This document shows positions 23,628-36,723 of a DNA stretch of 64,000 nt, one piece after another. The position numbers and the translations under genes are program-made. The notes beneath the pieces were generated by a model. It was not told the origin of the DNA. It worked only from the letters and a program-made list of their open reading frames with translations, and searched no databases. Within the stretch, counting starts at the first letter, position 1; every line of letters begins with the position of its first letter. Source of the DNA: Andrena cerasifolii (Eukaryota > Arthropoda > Insecta > Hymenoptera > Andrenidae); contig NC_135125.1 of the NCBI RefSeq assembly GCF_050908995.1, positions 13,045,011 through 13,109,010 of the forward strand. The letters run 5' to 3'.

Positions 23628-26600
23628 ATGTTTGAGTTACCAACAGAAATAACAACTACGCCATTAGCTCTTATCGGGTTAACTGGTTTGGATATTACGA
23701 GTCCTGTGCATCGTTCGATTTGGGACGCATTCAGTAACAATCGCAGATTAGACAGTTCCGCCATTCAGTTTAAGTTACTCAGCCCGACGCATGAATTTCC
23801 TACGGTGAAACCTAAGGTACGTGCGACGCTTACGAATTATTAGAATATTAAATTAATCGTTCATCGTTTATTCTAGTGCAATATATATAATTGGTACGTG
23901 CCGAAGGGAATATTGAAACGGAATTGGATGAATAAATATCTGAACGAAATTCCAGCGGTTGTTGTTGTATTTTATGACTTAGATTGGAATGATCCACAGT
24001 GGAATGAGAAGAAAATGGAATGCGCTTCCAGAGTGCAAACTCTTCGGTAACGATTACTTTAAGAGCTGTTCGTCTTATGTATTGGATATTATTTCTAATC
24101 GCTTATTGTCTTAGAAACGCTTTGGAAGGGAGAAGCACAAAAATAGCTGTAGTACTTATACAGCATTGTACACAGCCTCCTCCGGGTTCCGAAGATGCTC
24201 TAGCAGCTGAACGTGCTACGGCTGTTTGTGGAGCGTGCGAACTAACTCCAAAGTTATTGTACATTTTACCACACGGAGATCATTTACTAGGGTATACATC
24301 TAGGTAATTAAGGAACTAATTGCGAAGCTTTGTCAGATGATTGGTGTGTTCTGTTTACTTATATCTACATGCACATTTGCAGATTGGAGAACGCATTGTA
24401 TGATCTAGCACAGAGTTTCTATCATCACAAGTATCGTATTGTTAAAGGACATAAAGACCAACTCGAGAAAACCTTGCATCAACATTTATTCGTACGTTAT
24501 CAGTTCAAGATGGCATTCTTAAATGAACTGAGACAAGATCAAAATGTATCTAGAAAGTAAGTGTACTAAGGCTGAGAAAGATTTCAAGTATAACTAAAAA
24601 ATACGACGTTACCTTGCAGGCACTATGAACAAGCATATAGTAATTTGTTGGAGATAAAAATGACAGACACAAATGCAATGGAGATTAAAACCGTTGCCTC
24701 CTTTATAAATTATAAATTATGTAAGATAATATTTCAGTTAAATGTTCCGAAAGAATCCATATCACAAGTGAGAGTGCACATCGACAGGTCAGAAATATAA
24801 GTAACGACTAAACCGAAATACGCAATGCACGATACATACTATTATAATAACATTAAATTGTTAATACAGGTTCAGATTGGAAACTGGCCCAGAGGAACTT
24901 ATGTTCGAGCATCATGCATGGATCTGCAGTCAGTATTCTACATTTGCAGAATTATTCAATGATACTATTCGACAGGGACTTCCAGCTGTTCAAACTCAGC
25001 ACCCCGGGTATTACTTTCAATCAGCAGCTCATCATGCAAGCTTAAGGCAAATGGCTTGCAAAGAGCTGTGCCAGGTATTAAAATTAACGTATCCAGGAAG
25101 CAGAATCTTTTATACAATTTATATTTGTTACTTTAGAACATTAGCAGTTATCCAGAACCAGATCCACTAGCTGGAGAGGACAAGCTTGACTTTTATGGAC
25201 AACGACCATGGCGGCCTGGGAAATTAAGCGCGGAACCCGCGGATCCAAAGAAAGAGGCAACCGCTATACAGGCTTTACAATACAAAGAAAAATATACTGT
25301 GAATCATTCCGTAAGGCACCCTTGCTACATTATTATTTCAGTTTCCAAGCTTCTATCATATGCGCATAACAGTTATTTCACTTTCAGGAAATAATTATTA
25401 GCCTGTTAGGAAATGCGATTTCACAATTTAAAATATATAGGTGTCCAAGGATGAGGAGAGTATTAGGTACAGTACATTTAATTATAAACTGTTCCTTTGT
25501 ATATCATATATAACAGAGATGTGTTGTTACAGTGGTACAGATGGCTGAAGAGTATTACAATGCTGAGGACTACGGAAAAGTTCTGACGTAAGTCGAAGTT
25601 CATTTACCGTTATGATAACAACCATTTTCGAAAACCGCCGCAAAGATTTTGTACTGTTCATTCCAACATTATTTCCTCTAGACTATTTTCATAACTTAAC
25701 ATCAAAACCATAAAATTTGATTGGCCAGATTATTGATGCACATGTTGTGGGAATATCACGGTGAACGGTGGCCTGTCTTAATCACAAATATCTTAAAAAA
25801 TGCCTTGCGAGCAGCGTATCTGTCTACGAGTATTCAAGACTACATCACGTTAGCATTCGAGGCTTTGGGACCCTCCACCATATTTCCAGACGATTACAAA
25901 ACCGCCGTTTACGATAACATCATTAATATCCTCCACGTAAATAAGCTTCGCATAATTAAAATCGTTATATTATAATTGATAATTAATTAACCGAAATCTT
26001 CATGTGAAATACCAGAAGAAACCACCAAAACCGGAGCCTGACTTACCCGATGACGTGAAGCAGCTAGCGTTAGAAAAGTGGACAATGGAGCTTGGTCGAT
26101 CGGAACCAATTGCCTTTACAATTGATGATAATAATATGACTTCGTTTGTAGAAGTTAAAGCTCGATTTTCACAATCCAAGTACGCTATTAATTCCACGGT
26201 GGGCGTGGAAGTCATTATCAGGTAATATATTCAGTAATTCGTTTTTGTATATTCATAAGGACTGGCATGATTCATAGAATGATTGCACTTACAGAAATTC
26301 GTACAATGATGTGATAGAATTTTCAAAGATATCGATAACGATTAGCAGTCCAGGGTACAATTCAGAATTTCCTGTCACCGATCCTAAGCACAGTGATCTT
26401 ATTTTTCACGCTAAAGAAATGAAGAAATTTCATTATCAATTTCAAGCACCGCAACAAAGCGATGGCAGCGAGATACGCATCACCACTATTTCGTTATACA
26501 TGGGTAACGATGATGTCTGCTGTATCATTTTGAGATTTTCCGCTGTGGGAAGGGACACGAATTTTTTAAGCCGATTATACCCCGAGATACAGCAACTTCG

Positions 26601-28342
26601 GTACATTGAAAACGATTAGATACATCTGTAATATTTCTTCAAAGAGCTGATGCATTTTATATCTACAGTAGAGACGAGTTCGAAACCATACAACCGTTAG
26701 TCAACGCAGAGATAAAACAAGAAGAATCTAGTCTAAATATAAGCGCGGAATCCAACAACCCAGCACTTGTAGGAGAGTGGCTTCCCATTAAAATCTCTGT
26801 TACCGCAAATGAATATGTGGCATCTGCATTGTTAAACGTGTCGCTCGTAGCGGATGGAGCGAATGAACAATCAAGTACGTGCAATAATAATGAAATGTAG
26901 TTACTACGAAATTATACACCGTGCCCCCTAATTTTAACTTCAACTTTTAGCGGAATTAAGTTCAACAATGGCTAACAAGCAATCAGTGATATCGATATCG
27001 TTTGATAATCTGGAGAAAGATTGCAGCACTCATCACACTGTATACTTAAGAGCCCATAAAATTGGCGATAGAAATATCCACATAAAGGTAAGCACCATAG
27101 GTACTTTTCATTAATTTCGGAAGAAACAAAATAATCCGCATAACTTTATAATTCCAGGTTGAATACTCAAAGTCTGAACAAGTAAAAGGAACTAAAGAAT
27201 TAACATATTCATTATCAGTTACAAAACCATTCGAAGTATCAACACTATTTTACACTACACTCTTTGAGCCATTAACGAAAGGTTTCATTAACGAACCTTT
27301 TATAATTATGCCCCATATTTCTTGCGTTTCTCCGTGGCCTATAAACATCATCAGTACTTCCGTGGAGTTGGTAAATAATAGTTTCAATCTCTGCGTACAA
27401 TTTCTACTTGATAGCATTACACATATAACATTACACGCGTATAATTGTACAGGGTGATTCTATAGAAAAGGAAAACGGAGACCAGACGGTTTCTGTTTTA
27501 GCTGGCATTACGCTTTCCGAGGGCGAGACTGGTACAGATTCCTATTGTTTAATACCGAAAGGTGGCGGCGAACAGCCTATCAGTACGGGAGTGTACACGA
27601 TCAAATGGAAACGGTGAGGCAAGGTGAATTCTACGCAGCTATAGAGTAACGAAACATTTTGATGACGTGACACATTGTTTTAGTGCGAACGATGACGATG
27701 CACTGGAAACTAGTAGCAGCGTAACTCTAGCTCCTTTATGGGTCGAAGATGCAGTGATCGGCTTAGAAGCGAAATTGCCAGCCCATGGTTGGGTCCGTAC
27801 ACCGCTGCTTGTATCGTACTTTCTAAAAAACCATTCCGATTATATGATTACATTGCGTATGACCATGGAAGCCAGCGATGCCTTTATGTTTGCTGGGCAA
27901 AAGCAAGTGCGTAAACATTTGAAGGTATAAAATGCGTGACGAGATGGTCAATTCAATTATTACTTTGCTGCAGGTTGATATTTATGTCCTTCCAAAGAAT
28001 GAACGAAAAGTTGAATGGATTTTACGGCCGCTGGTGGCTGGTTTTGTGCAACTTCCTACTTTGTCTTTAGCAGTTCCTGCTGGTAAGAGTCTCGTCGCTT
28101 TCATCTATTTTTCGAAGTTATTATCTTGGACAGTAATCTCACTTTCATATCACGCGCAGATGAGGAATATAAACTAAGTAAGTCGCGGCTTCCAGAAGTG
28201 ATAGAGCGATCGATACCGAGTCATATATACATTCTAGTAAGTTATATAATTTTACCATGTACATATTACACACTCACGTGTAAAAATGGCGCGATTATCT
28301 TGTATTCTTTTACAGCCAACATCGCAAACTATAGAGGAATAA
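23628..28342 (+). CDS. TRAPPC11: Trafficking protein particle complex subunit 11 (foie gras / gryzun)
   Basis: Twenty coding exons: 23628-23816, 23877-24046, 24115-24303, 24383-24556, 24620-24787, 24870-25074, 25137-25310, 25388-25466, 25533-25587, 25729-25936, 26016-26221, 26295-26600, 26669-26874, 26951-27087, 27158-27370, 27453-27613, 27684-27924, 27974-28082, 28160-28236, 28316-28342. They total 1097 residues (human 1133). The start MFELPTE, followed by PLALIGLTGLD, is typical of the family. The foie-gras region covers about residues 230-530 and includes YPxPDPLAGEDKLDFYGQRPWRPG. The C-terminal half is beta-rich, and the last 60 residues form the gryzun segment. TRAPPC11 is a subunit of metazoan TRAPP III and acts in ER-Golgi traffic, autophagy and glycosylation. 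AATAAA overlaps the stop codon (28338) and recurs at 28347, so the 3' UTR may be very short. The stop follows a nine-codon last exon, the least certain exon. Confidence 0.93.
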
Positions 28343-28740
28343 ATGAAATAAAGAAGAGGATGTTTGAAGGAAAAAGAATTCTTTTTTCTTTGTTCTATCG
28401 AAATGTATTATTCATTAGCGGATACTTTTTGCGCGTACCCGCAAATACAAAAGCATCCGTTGAATATAATTTATTTGAACTATTTCGAAAACATAATAAA
28501 AGAACGAAACTTCTTCATCCTACGAAGCGATTCTCGATTCTGTTGCATTTGTGTTTGTTCCTTCGATGCGGGAGCCGTTATCGATTATATTATGTGCTAC
28601 AAGTACTGTATTTCTATAGAAACCAGATGTGTCACACAATACTCGATGGGCATGCGTGTACGTTCGCTACGTCGCTTCCAATTTAATCGGAACTAAAACT
28701 TACAAAATAGTGCACCTCGCGAGCTTAAAGGTCGTGGATA
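28343..28740. other. Spacer after TRAPPC11
   Basis: Open frames on the plus strand (to 28696) overlap in two frames and have no recognisable domain. They look like chance ORFs in the TRAPPC11 3' flank. Nothing else is supported. Confidence 0.4.
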
Positions 28741-29176
28741 ATGACATCGACGGTACAACTCGATGATAACCATGCAGCCAAGGTTCCTTCAGAACAGCTG
28801 CGCCACGACAAACATCTGGAAAAATGTGTGACGCCAATTTTTCATATAAACTCCGAAGAATCTTTGACACGTAATCGGAAGATCTTAAAGGTACGACGCC
28901 AAGGTGTTCCCGTCAGCCACTTTTTCTAAGAAACGGGTTCCAGACGGTCGCAATGACTGCGTCGCGAGCGTCGTGGATAATAGCCACGGAAAAATCAAAA
29001 GTTGATATTGTTACTATCGTAACGTCGTTATTTATTATGAGCAGGACCTGGAACTGGCAAAAGCACGTTTGAGGACTTACGCAGCTTATACGCCTACCGA
29101 TCGAGAGTTGCAGGAACGCGCAGCGGAATATCGTAAACGCCTGCGGAAGTACAACCGAAAGTATGCTCCCTCGTAG
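28741..29176 (+). CDS. Unrecognised small protein, two exons
   Basis: An ATG frame at 28741-28890 ends at a GTACGA donor in phase 0. An acceptor GAGCAG at 29039-29044 leads into 29045-29176, which continues in phase 0 to a stop. The product is 93 residues, hydrophilic, with an alpha-helical, arginine/lysine-rich second half (ELQERAAEYRKRLRKYNRKY) that could be an amphipathic or coiled-coil helix. There is no signal peptide and no transmembrane segment. I do not recognise it. The matched phases and higher codon regularity in exon 2 favour a real gene over chance, but an upstream coding exon cannot be excluded. Confidence 0.45.
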
Positions 29177-31233
29177 CGTGGTACCGTTTCTACCGTAAGG
29201 TTCGAAGTACATGCTCCCGATCTGATAACTCGAGCCGAACGAACAAACTATCAAGTGAAAAGTTTGTTGATCGTTGGGATCGATGGATCAGACCGATAAT
29301 TTGGACGGTGGCGTTACACCGACGACGATATGAACGAGGATCAGAAATTAAACGTTACATATGCGCGTGCTGTAAATATGAATTTTAATACAGAACGAAA
29401 TATATGGCCGGCGATGATAACGAAATAAAATATTTTATCTCGATCAATTATAACTTCGTGATTGTTCTACGTAGAGAATATAAATGGTGTACTTACGGTG
29501 CGCAACGAATTCTTTTACCACGCGGAACCGACAGTTCACTGCGGGAACCACGAAGAAGACCGCGTAGAAACAAGTACGAACGATATTCACCTGTCCGAGT
29601 GGAATATTCACGTTCGTTTTCAACGTGTGACGGCATTATCGTCGCACGTAATTACTGACACGCTGAACATGTATATGTACGATAGGATAAGTTCGTTTCA
29701 GGAGCTGCCTGATAACGACCTAAACCAATAATTCGACAAAATGCCTCGTAGAATGCCGGCGCGTTAAATTTCCATCCACGAGCGTGAATTCCGCTTCTGA
29801 CCTTCGCGAAACCCATAGAAATGTATATATTGCTGCTCGTAAAGTATTGCGGTAATTATTATCACGGGAAGCACCATTACGCTGCTTGCCGAATCGCCTC
29901 GAACGCGTAATTTACAACTAAGGCGTTCTCAGCGAGCGATCGCTACCTGAAACTCTCGCTTACCTGCTGTTTGAATACTACTTAGTAGTTGCTACTATGC
30001 CGATCAAAAATTTAAGAGGAACTGACACGTAACAGCCGCGACACGGGCAATGTGTCGCGGGGCATATAATTTCATTTCATTTGTACGTGGCATCGTACCG
30101 CAGCTGAGTAAACGAATTTGACATCGAAACTTTTCGGTTTGACCATTCTACGGTCTAAAAACATCTGTATCAATATGGGCTTCCCTATCTCGCGTATACC
30201 GTTTCATTTGCAACTCGATTCCAGTGGCAAAATGCAGTCGTCCCGTAACTCTGGAGAATGTTGTAATCGGATTTTTATGAGAAGGGCAGAAATGGAGGCG
30301 GCGAATGTAGTCAGATAATCGTTTTATTCTAACAATTCATCATAATAAATTACAAACGATAGTCTTGCCTTTAAATGCATTACGTACATATGTGCGTTGC
30401 AGCACCTGGCGTGAGACACATTCTCAAGAACATTTTAAAGAAAAGAAGTTACGACGGAAAAAGAAAAAAAAATGATAGCGTATATCGCTTCGAGGTCATT
30501 TATCGTCGAATGTTGCGTGTGGAAGCATAAAGGTCTGGGCACACATATCAGTTTCGTGACGGCACGTAGAGGGGCGTAGAGGATCTCTTCTTCTTACCAC
30601 TGGCACCGAACTGATATGTGTGCCCAGACCTTAAACCGGTATACACCTTGCACTATGTTATTCGCGTATTGATGCGCTATCGCTATTGTGCGACGAACGT
30701 AATGTCTATTTGAAAAAAAAAGAATGCACCGTTAGACGCTATGAAGGCAACGTTCATTGTCCTTGTAAATAGTAATTATCCGCTACCATCGATGTTATCC
30801 TTAACTCGTGACATGCACGTTAAAGATATTAAAGTGAATCCGAAATTTTACTTACACCCGGTATTACTTTTTCCCCAAAACGGTTTCAATACTTATACCA
30901 ATGGAAGCTGGAAATATTTCTCTATTTCCATTGTGCTTTGGAAAAGTAATACGCTTCTAATAAATATCACTTAATGCATACTAATAATACCGTATTTCGT
31001 TAAAAATTGTTCTACCATAAATTAGATCCCCTAATGTAAACCATAAATATTTCAAAAGATCATCAGACACTTTAAAAGAACGTAAATTGTATACAGAACA
31101 CGTTTGGTTACTGAATCAAAGATACAGATACATTAGCTAGTTTATATGGCTAATACAGCTGCAAAAAAAGTAATTTTACTATTTCTAACGGATTCTAGCT
31201 GTTTTGATGGTTTACATTTAAAATATATCGTGG
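29177..31233. other. Intergenic region, with one inverted-repeat element
   Basis: No supported coding sequence. Overlapping plus-strand frames at about 29404-29731 (the longer one lacks an ATG start in the region shared with any splice signal) are unrecognised. An inverted-repeat element lies at 30531-30631. The end nearest 31233 will contain the 3' UTR of the minus-strand hydrolase. Confidence 0.4.
30531..30631. mobile_element. Short inverted-repeat element (MITE-like), 101 bp
   Basis: The two ends are perfect inverted repeats of 23 bp, starting AGGTCTGGGCACACATATCA and ending with its complement. They are flanked on both sides by TAA (30528-30530 and 30632-30634), which fits a 3-bp target duplication of the TWA type made by PIF/Harbinger elements. 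The 50-bp centre codes for nothing. Intact arms suggest recent insertion or selection on a hairpin. Family assignment rests only on the duplication and is tentative. Confidence 0.7.
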
Positions 31234-33628
31234 TTAAGTACGTAAAAATTTGATAATTATGGGCGCAACCCTTTCAGGATTATTCAAGTGTACAAAATGG
31301 TTTCCTTCCACTTCATGGTACTCAAATCTTCTGGCATTTTTCTTTATTACATCTAATGTAGTCTGGTAGCTTTCAGGCTCATCAGAGACGTATCCTTTAG
31401 TAGCGCGAATATTAAGATAAGCGCACTTTATCTGAGCTGCATATGCCAATATTAGATCCATAGACAGCATACCCAAATAAGCAACCTGAAGAGTATAATA
31501 TTAATAGCAAACTATTCACTATTCTATGTATTTTATGCAATTATTTGTAAACTAATGGTACGCTTACTTTCAATCGTGGATCGCGTGCGAAATAGTACTG
31601 GTCAGGCTGATAAGAGGGTAGCGCACCACGTTTCATTAATGTCACTATACCTTCCTTACACACAGCTCCGTTATAACCATTACTTGCTATTTGGATTATA
31701 TCTTCGTACGTGTACGTTGGAACATTTTCAGGGTTCAAAGTATCGTATTCCAAAAATTTATCAATACAGGTGCCAGTCGCAGGAACTCTTTTTGCCACAC
31801 TTCCAACAGTGGGGCCTGCCATATCTAAAGCTATCACGAATTCTGTATCATCTGGATAAGTTGCAGCATACAAAAATGCTACCGCTCCTCCTAAGGAATG
31901 TCCAAGTAGCTTCATCTACGTAAACAATGAATAATTATGAGCATATACTAAAATAAAAAGCGACGAAAGTAAGGAAGCGTGTAATTTAAAATTAAAGTGA
32001 TCATTTCTCAATACGAATGAACTACGAATTTGTGATTGCATACATGCACACACATAAGCTTACATTTATATGTGGTAATGTTCACATTTGTTTTCGGTGA
32101 TGCCATGATACAAAATACAATACAAAACAAAAAATGAAAATTTTCAAGGGTGACTGTTACATGTGCACAGTAATTGTAGAACAATGAGTGCAGTATTACG
32201 TGTATAGATTAATGTAAAGTTGGTTGCATTCCAATTAAAGACAGAGTGGTAAAATAAATCCACTCGCTAACCTTGCTCCATTTGAAATGCTTGACAATTC
32301 TACGCAGTAGAATAACACCGTCCCAGAAAGCATAATAGTACTGACTCTTTGGATAATGAGAAGATAAACCATGACCGGACATATCCAGACAAAGTACAGA
32401 AATGTCGTCAGGTAATAAAGGAATCAAGGTGTCGAAGCTGCCAGCATTGTCCTGGCGTCCGTGTAGTGCCACTATCGGTTCGACATTCTTGGGGCCCCAC
32501 CATTTGCCTGTAGATAAGCGATAATTATATCATGATAAAATTAATAATATTAAAGTGACCGCTTTATTACTCCACGCGTGTGTCAGTCTTAACACCTGTA
32601 ATCCCTGAAAATAAATATATCTGAAAGGCAAGTTTAAAATGACACAAAATTGTAGCCGAAACTCAAAAATCTGTTGTATCGATGTGTCGTCTGTAATCTA
32701 TAGTTATACAACGATGCCAAACGGTTTGTAACATGTAATTTTAAATGATATTATAAATAACGATAAAAGACAAAAATTTAACACGAGTTTGTAACAGTCA
32801 ACCTTGATGAAAATCTTTCTTCCATGCTTTTTCAGAGTAGAGAAAAATACAACAAAATACGGTTACACAGGAAATAAAGCATATCTGAGTTTGAAAATGC
32901 AACGATTGGATAAAAAATAGTAAATAAAAGCCTTAATTATTAAAAAAATGAGATTGCACGAATGATAACATATTACATATATACCAGTGAAAAACTGGAA
33001 GACGTATCAGGGAATGTATGATGCGCAAATTAAAAATATGAACAGATCGTTGTATAACTTTCACTCGCTGGCTAACCTTGTTCCACTTGTAATATTTTTG
33101 AACTCTACGTAGAGTGAGAAGTGATTCCCAATATATATAACAGAATTGCCCTTCGTAAAAGTGCGAGGATAGGCCGTGGCCAGGTAGATCTATGCATAAA
33201 ATAGCTACATCTGCTGGTAAAAGTGGAATCAAACGTTCAAAAGTCCCAGCATTATCCTGCCACCCATGTAATGCCACTATCGGCTGTTGCGCCATCGGTC
33301 CCCACCATTTGCCTAAATTTTTATCATTATTATACTACGGTGCTTTCCTATTCAATTGGAGCTCAAGTTTGAAAGTAATTTTTATGTGTTTTTACTATTT
33401 TAATTAAAAGTATTTAGATTGAACTAGGTAGAACTTTTACTGACCGCTTAAGTGACCCCATGGCACAGGTATTTTAATTTCTTCTGGGGCTGAAAGAAGT
33501 CAGTAACATACTACATTAATGAGTAATAATAAATCTCTATCGTCAAACGTTTGAGTAACAAAGATTGCTAACTTACCGTCTTTAGTCATTCTATCTGTAG
33601 GAGCAGTGCTCTGGTCGACTGCACTCAT
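31234..33628 (-). CDS. Kraken/SERHL-like alpha/beta serine hydrolase with alternative exon 3
   Basis: Minus-strand exons: 33577-33628, 33445-33489, then 33077-33312 (exon 3a) or 32272-32507 (exon 3b), then 31568-31915 and 31234-31485. Either form has 310 residues. IPVPWGH followed by GKWWGP is the N-terminal signature of the family. HGWQDN (48-53) supplies the oxyanion loop, the nucleophile is S118 in GHSLGG, and H290 in EGNHFVH is the likely catalytic histidine. The fold is alpha/beta hydrolase; family members are called serine hydrolase-like and have no settled substrate. Human SERHL and Drosophila kraken are the nearest named relatives. Exons 3a and 3b have the same length and phases and encode about 58% identical protein (counted by eye), so they are a tandem exon duplication. 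The gene is head-to-head with AIP. Confidence 0.9.
32272..32507 (-). CDS. Alternative exon 3b of the serine hydrolase
   Basis: A 236-bp exon in the same orientation as exon 3a (33077-33312), entering in phase 1 and leaving in phase 0, with intact CAG acceptor and GTTAGC donor. It encodes the same block, from GKWWGP to KWSK, without gaps or stops. Against exon 3a it changes W50 to R after the oxyanion HG and alters the stretch after GHGLSSH. Because 236 is not a multiple of three, including both copies would shift the frame. The reading frame has been kept open, so it is probably used. Order in the transcript is 3a first, then 3b. Confidence 0.8.
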
Positions 33629-34542
33629 TTGTCTAGTAATGAAAAATGAAAATGAATAACAGAATTTGACGTTCTTATATATATAGTAAACGATAAGTCC
33701 CGCTATTTTCTACTTTTTTCCCACTTTTTTGAAATACGTACACGAAATTATAGACTTTTGCGTTAATCGATCGAAAAAACTGCAAATCATTATGTAACTA
33801 GACCAAAGTTCAAATCACTGTATAAATCAGTATAATTTGAAGAATCGTACTCTGTGATAAGATTCGTATATATACGAATATTCCAGTAAAAATATATATT
33901 AAAAATGTATCTTTTTGTTTCACTTGTGTCACCTGTTTCGTTAATTCATTTACAATCTTTCGCATGAGGTAACAATTTTTTCGATACCGAGTGTTGTAAG
34001 TTTGTCTAATAACAGGTTTATACGAGATAGTTACTTACTTGGCTACTCAAAAATCTCAATCATCAATTTCTGGTGTGGACAACACGTGTGCATACATATG
34101 AAGAAACAGGAAACTAGCGCTACACAAAGGAAAATGGTTCCTTATTTATCAATGGCTGAATGATTAGATATTGTCGTTTCATTCAAGATAAATTCCGAAG
34201 ATATTTCATCGAACTGATGTCACACTTTAAAGCGCAGGTACTTCTCCGTACCGTTTTTCTGTCACTGTATGAGTATCTATTTATACACGATCGTCGATCG
34301 TGCTTTGAAATCGTAGTTATCGCTAATTAGTTTCGCTTCAGCGAATCGTAGTGATTAGGTTTAATGGTTTAATCTTAATCGTCCGAATATTGATATTAAA
34401 TAAGAAGCGAAGGATTGTCTTTTTGGAATGATGCAAAAGATGCTTTACAAATATTAACGTTTACAGTTTAAGGTTTACTGATAGATCTGTGAAATCATCC
34501 AAATTAAATTGCTTGATTTTCACTGTTATTCTCATTCTCAAG
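33629..34542. promoter_or_regulatory. Shared upstream region of the hydrolase and AIP
   Basis: About 900 bp between divergent start codons; it must contain both promoters and 5' UTRs. A short near-perfect palindrome, CACGATCGTCGATCGTG, lies at about 34286-34302. No other site can be defended by eye. Confidence 0.4.
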
Positions 34543-35863
34543 ATGGAAAGTAAGGAGTGCATAGTCAAGACTGTGATCCATGCAGGAACAAAAGCAATTA
34601 ATTTTGTACCTGGAACCAAAGTACGTATCGCGGACTATATTCTGCATTTTTACTTACTTTATGCCTAAGAACAAGTTCTGACTTATAGTGTCTTCAAACT
34701 TTCAGGTGGTTTTTCACTTTAAGACAATGAAATGTAATGATAATAGAACCGTAATAGATGATAGCAGAGCAATGGGGAATCCAATGGAGCTCATTTTAGG
34801 CAAGAAATTCAAGCTTGAAGTATGGGAAGTTATCGTACAAAAGATGGCATTAAATGAAATAGCACATTTCAGAGTTGACAAAAGCGTATGTTTATAGCGA
34901 TATAAATATGTAACGCTGAGGTCAAAGCATACTGAAATAGTACCTGTTGCTTTAGCTAGTCACAGCATATCCTTTTGTGTCTAAAACTCTGAGGGAAGTT
35001 GGAAAGCCGAAATCAGAGAAACGTGCTCACCACTGCTGTGGCGTGACTCTACAAAACGAAGGGATCGGATATGATGACTTAAATGAGCTGATCAGGTGTC
35101 CTCAAGATCTAGAATTTACAATTGGTAAATTTATCTATAACCGAAGTAAGTTGAAGCAATATTATTGCCCGAGCTAATAAATTTATATTGTAGAACTGGT
35201 TAAAGTAATTTTGCCAGAAGAGTATGAGAAGGAATCGTGGCAAATGACCGAGGACGAAAAACTAAAGAGTATTCCGGATATAAAAGAGAAGGGGAATGCA
35301 TTATTCAAGGGGAAGAATTATGACGAAGCTTGTGATACATATGCGAAAGGCATTGGAATACTAGAACAACTTATGCTCGCGTTAGTATTTAATGTCTACG
35401 TTTTTGTTAAATGCCTTACATATTATATATATGTAATTTATAGCGAGAAGCCCAATGACGAAGAATGGATAGCTTTAAATCGAATGAAAATTCCATTGCT
35501 CTTGAATTATTCACAATGCAAATTGATTCAAAAAGATTATTATGCAGTTATTGAACATTGTACTACAATCCTTAAGCACGATCCAGGTTCGTCGATTTAT
35601 GTATCTGAACTTATTTATATGTATAAAAGAATAATTCGTCACTATGTATATCATTATTAGATAACGTCAAAGCATTGTATAGGAGGGGTAAAGCATACAT
35701 GGGGGCATGGGACCAAGAAAAAGCTATTAAAGATTTAAAAAGGTCTGCTGAATTGGATTCTGCACTGGAGAATACCGTTGAGAAGGAATTGCAAGCATTT
35801 TCTCTAGTCGTCAAGGAGAAAGATCAAATGCAAAAGGAGAAGTTATCTAAATTATTTAAATGA
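34543..35863 (+). CDS. AIP: AH receptor-interacting protein (AIP/XAP2) homologue
   Basis: Six exons: 34543-34620, 34706-34885, 34956-35124, 35194-35380, 35444-35586, 35661-35863, giving 319 residues (human AIP 330). Residues about 10-140 are the FKBP-type PPIase-like domain, which in this family has little or no isomerase activity; the segment GNPMELILGKKFKLEVWE is diagnostic. Three TPRs follow: the first at about 171-204 (IKEKGNALFKGKNYDEA), the second over the block containing LLNYSQCKL, the third at about 253-287 (NVKALYRRGKAY). The last helix is charged and ends in KLSKLFK. AIP is a cytoplasmic Hsp90 co-chaperone that stabilises client receptors. AATAAA at 35958 is a likely polyadenylation signal. 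AIPL1 is vertebrate-specific, so AIP is the fitting name. Confidence 0.92.
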
Positions 35864-36723
35864 GTATTTATTAAGTATATTCCAATTGATGTACAAATGT
35901 AAAATGTGATTTTGTGTGTGTATATATATTATATACTAACAGTAAATGTATAACGAGAATAAAACAAATGCTTTACAATTATAATCTAAATCTATTAACA
36001 TTCTTTTTCACTATCATGCATGAGATTTTAGTTACATGTTATCTACACATGTGATATCAGAGTCATGGACGTAAAGGACGGTGCATATTTGCGAGGGGGT
36101 TGAAGCAAAAGACGGAAGAGGAATCGCCTGTTTCAGCCATCTTGAGCCTGTGGAGGATATCCGATTAGATAGACTACGTGACTAATCGAGGAATTTAGGA
36201 AAACGTCCGTTAGGTCGGGGAACAGAATATTTTATGAATTTATACAGAAAATGTAACAAAAACCTTAGCAACTAATAAACATAAGAACAATTAATTATAA
36301 ACATTAATAACTCACTTCATTCATTCTTCATTCATTCGATAAATTATAAAGTCGCGCGCAAACAGGCATACCACAACACAAACACGAAACCCCCAAACAA
36401 CGGTTGATTCTCCTGAACGCAGCCATTGGGTGATAGGTCTATCTTATACTTCGTCTGTGATTATACTATCATGTATCGGTAAGGTAGGGAATGACATCAA
36501 CCGATAAAAAAAACATTATTTCGCAAAGATTATTTCTATACAAAATGAAGCTGTTTCCAAAATTTCAGCCAATTTAGAGCTTAGAGCATAGGGGTTTTCC
36601 GAAGTTTAGTCAATATCTGCATTGTGCTGACATCTATTGATTACCATGGCAAGCGTTAACATTGCACTGCAAGATCTTTAATTACCAATTCAGTTTTTAT
36701 TATAATACACACACCTATATAAA
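35864..36723. other. Spacer between AIP and EMG1
   Basis: AIP 3' UTR with AATAAA at 35958, then AT-rich sequence up to the EMG1 start. Around 36060-36220 there is a slightly GC-richer patch, but no long frame. No gene is supported. Confidence 0.45.

Noticed and set aside
29404..29731. Plus-strand ORFs of 84-89 codons
   Set aside because: Two overlapping frames, one without an ATG; no family and no clear splice signals. Left as unproven.
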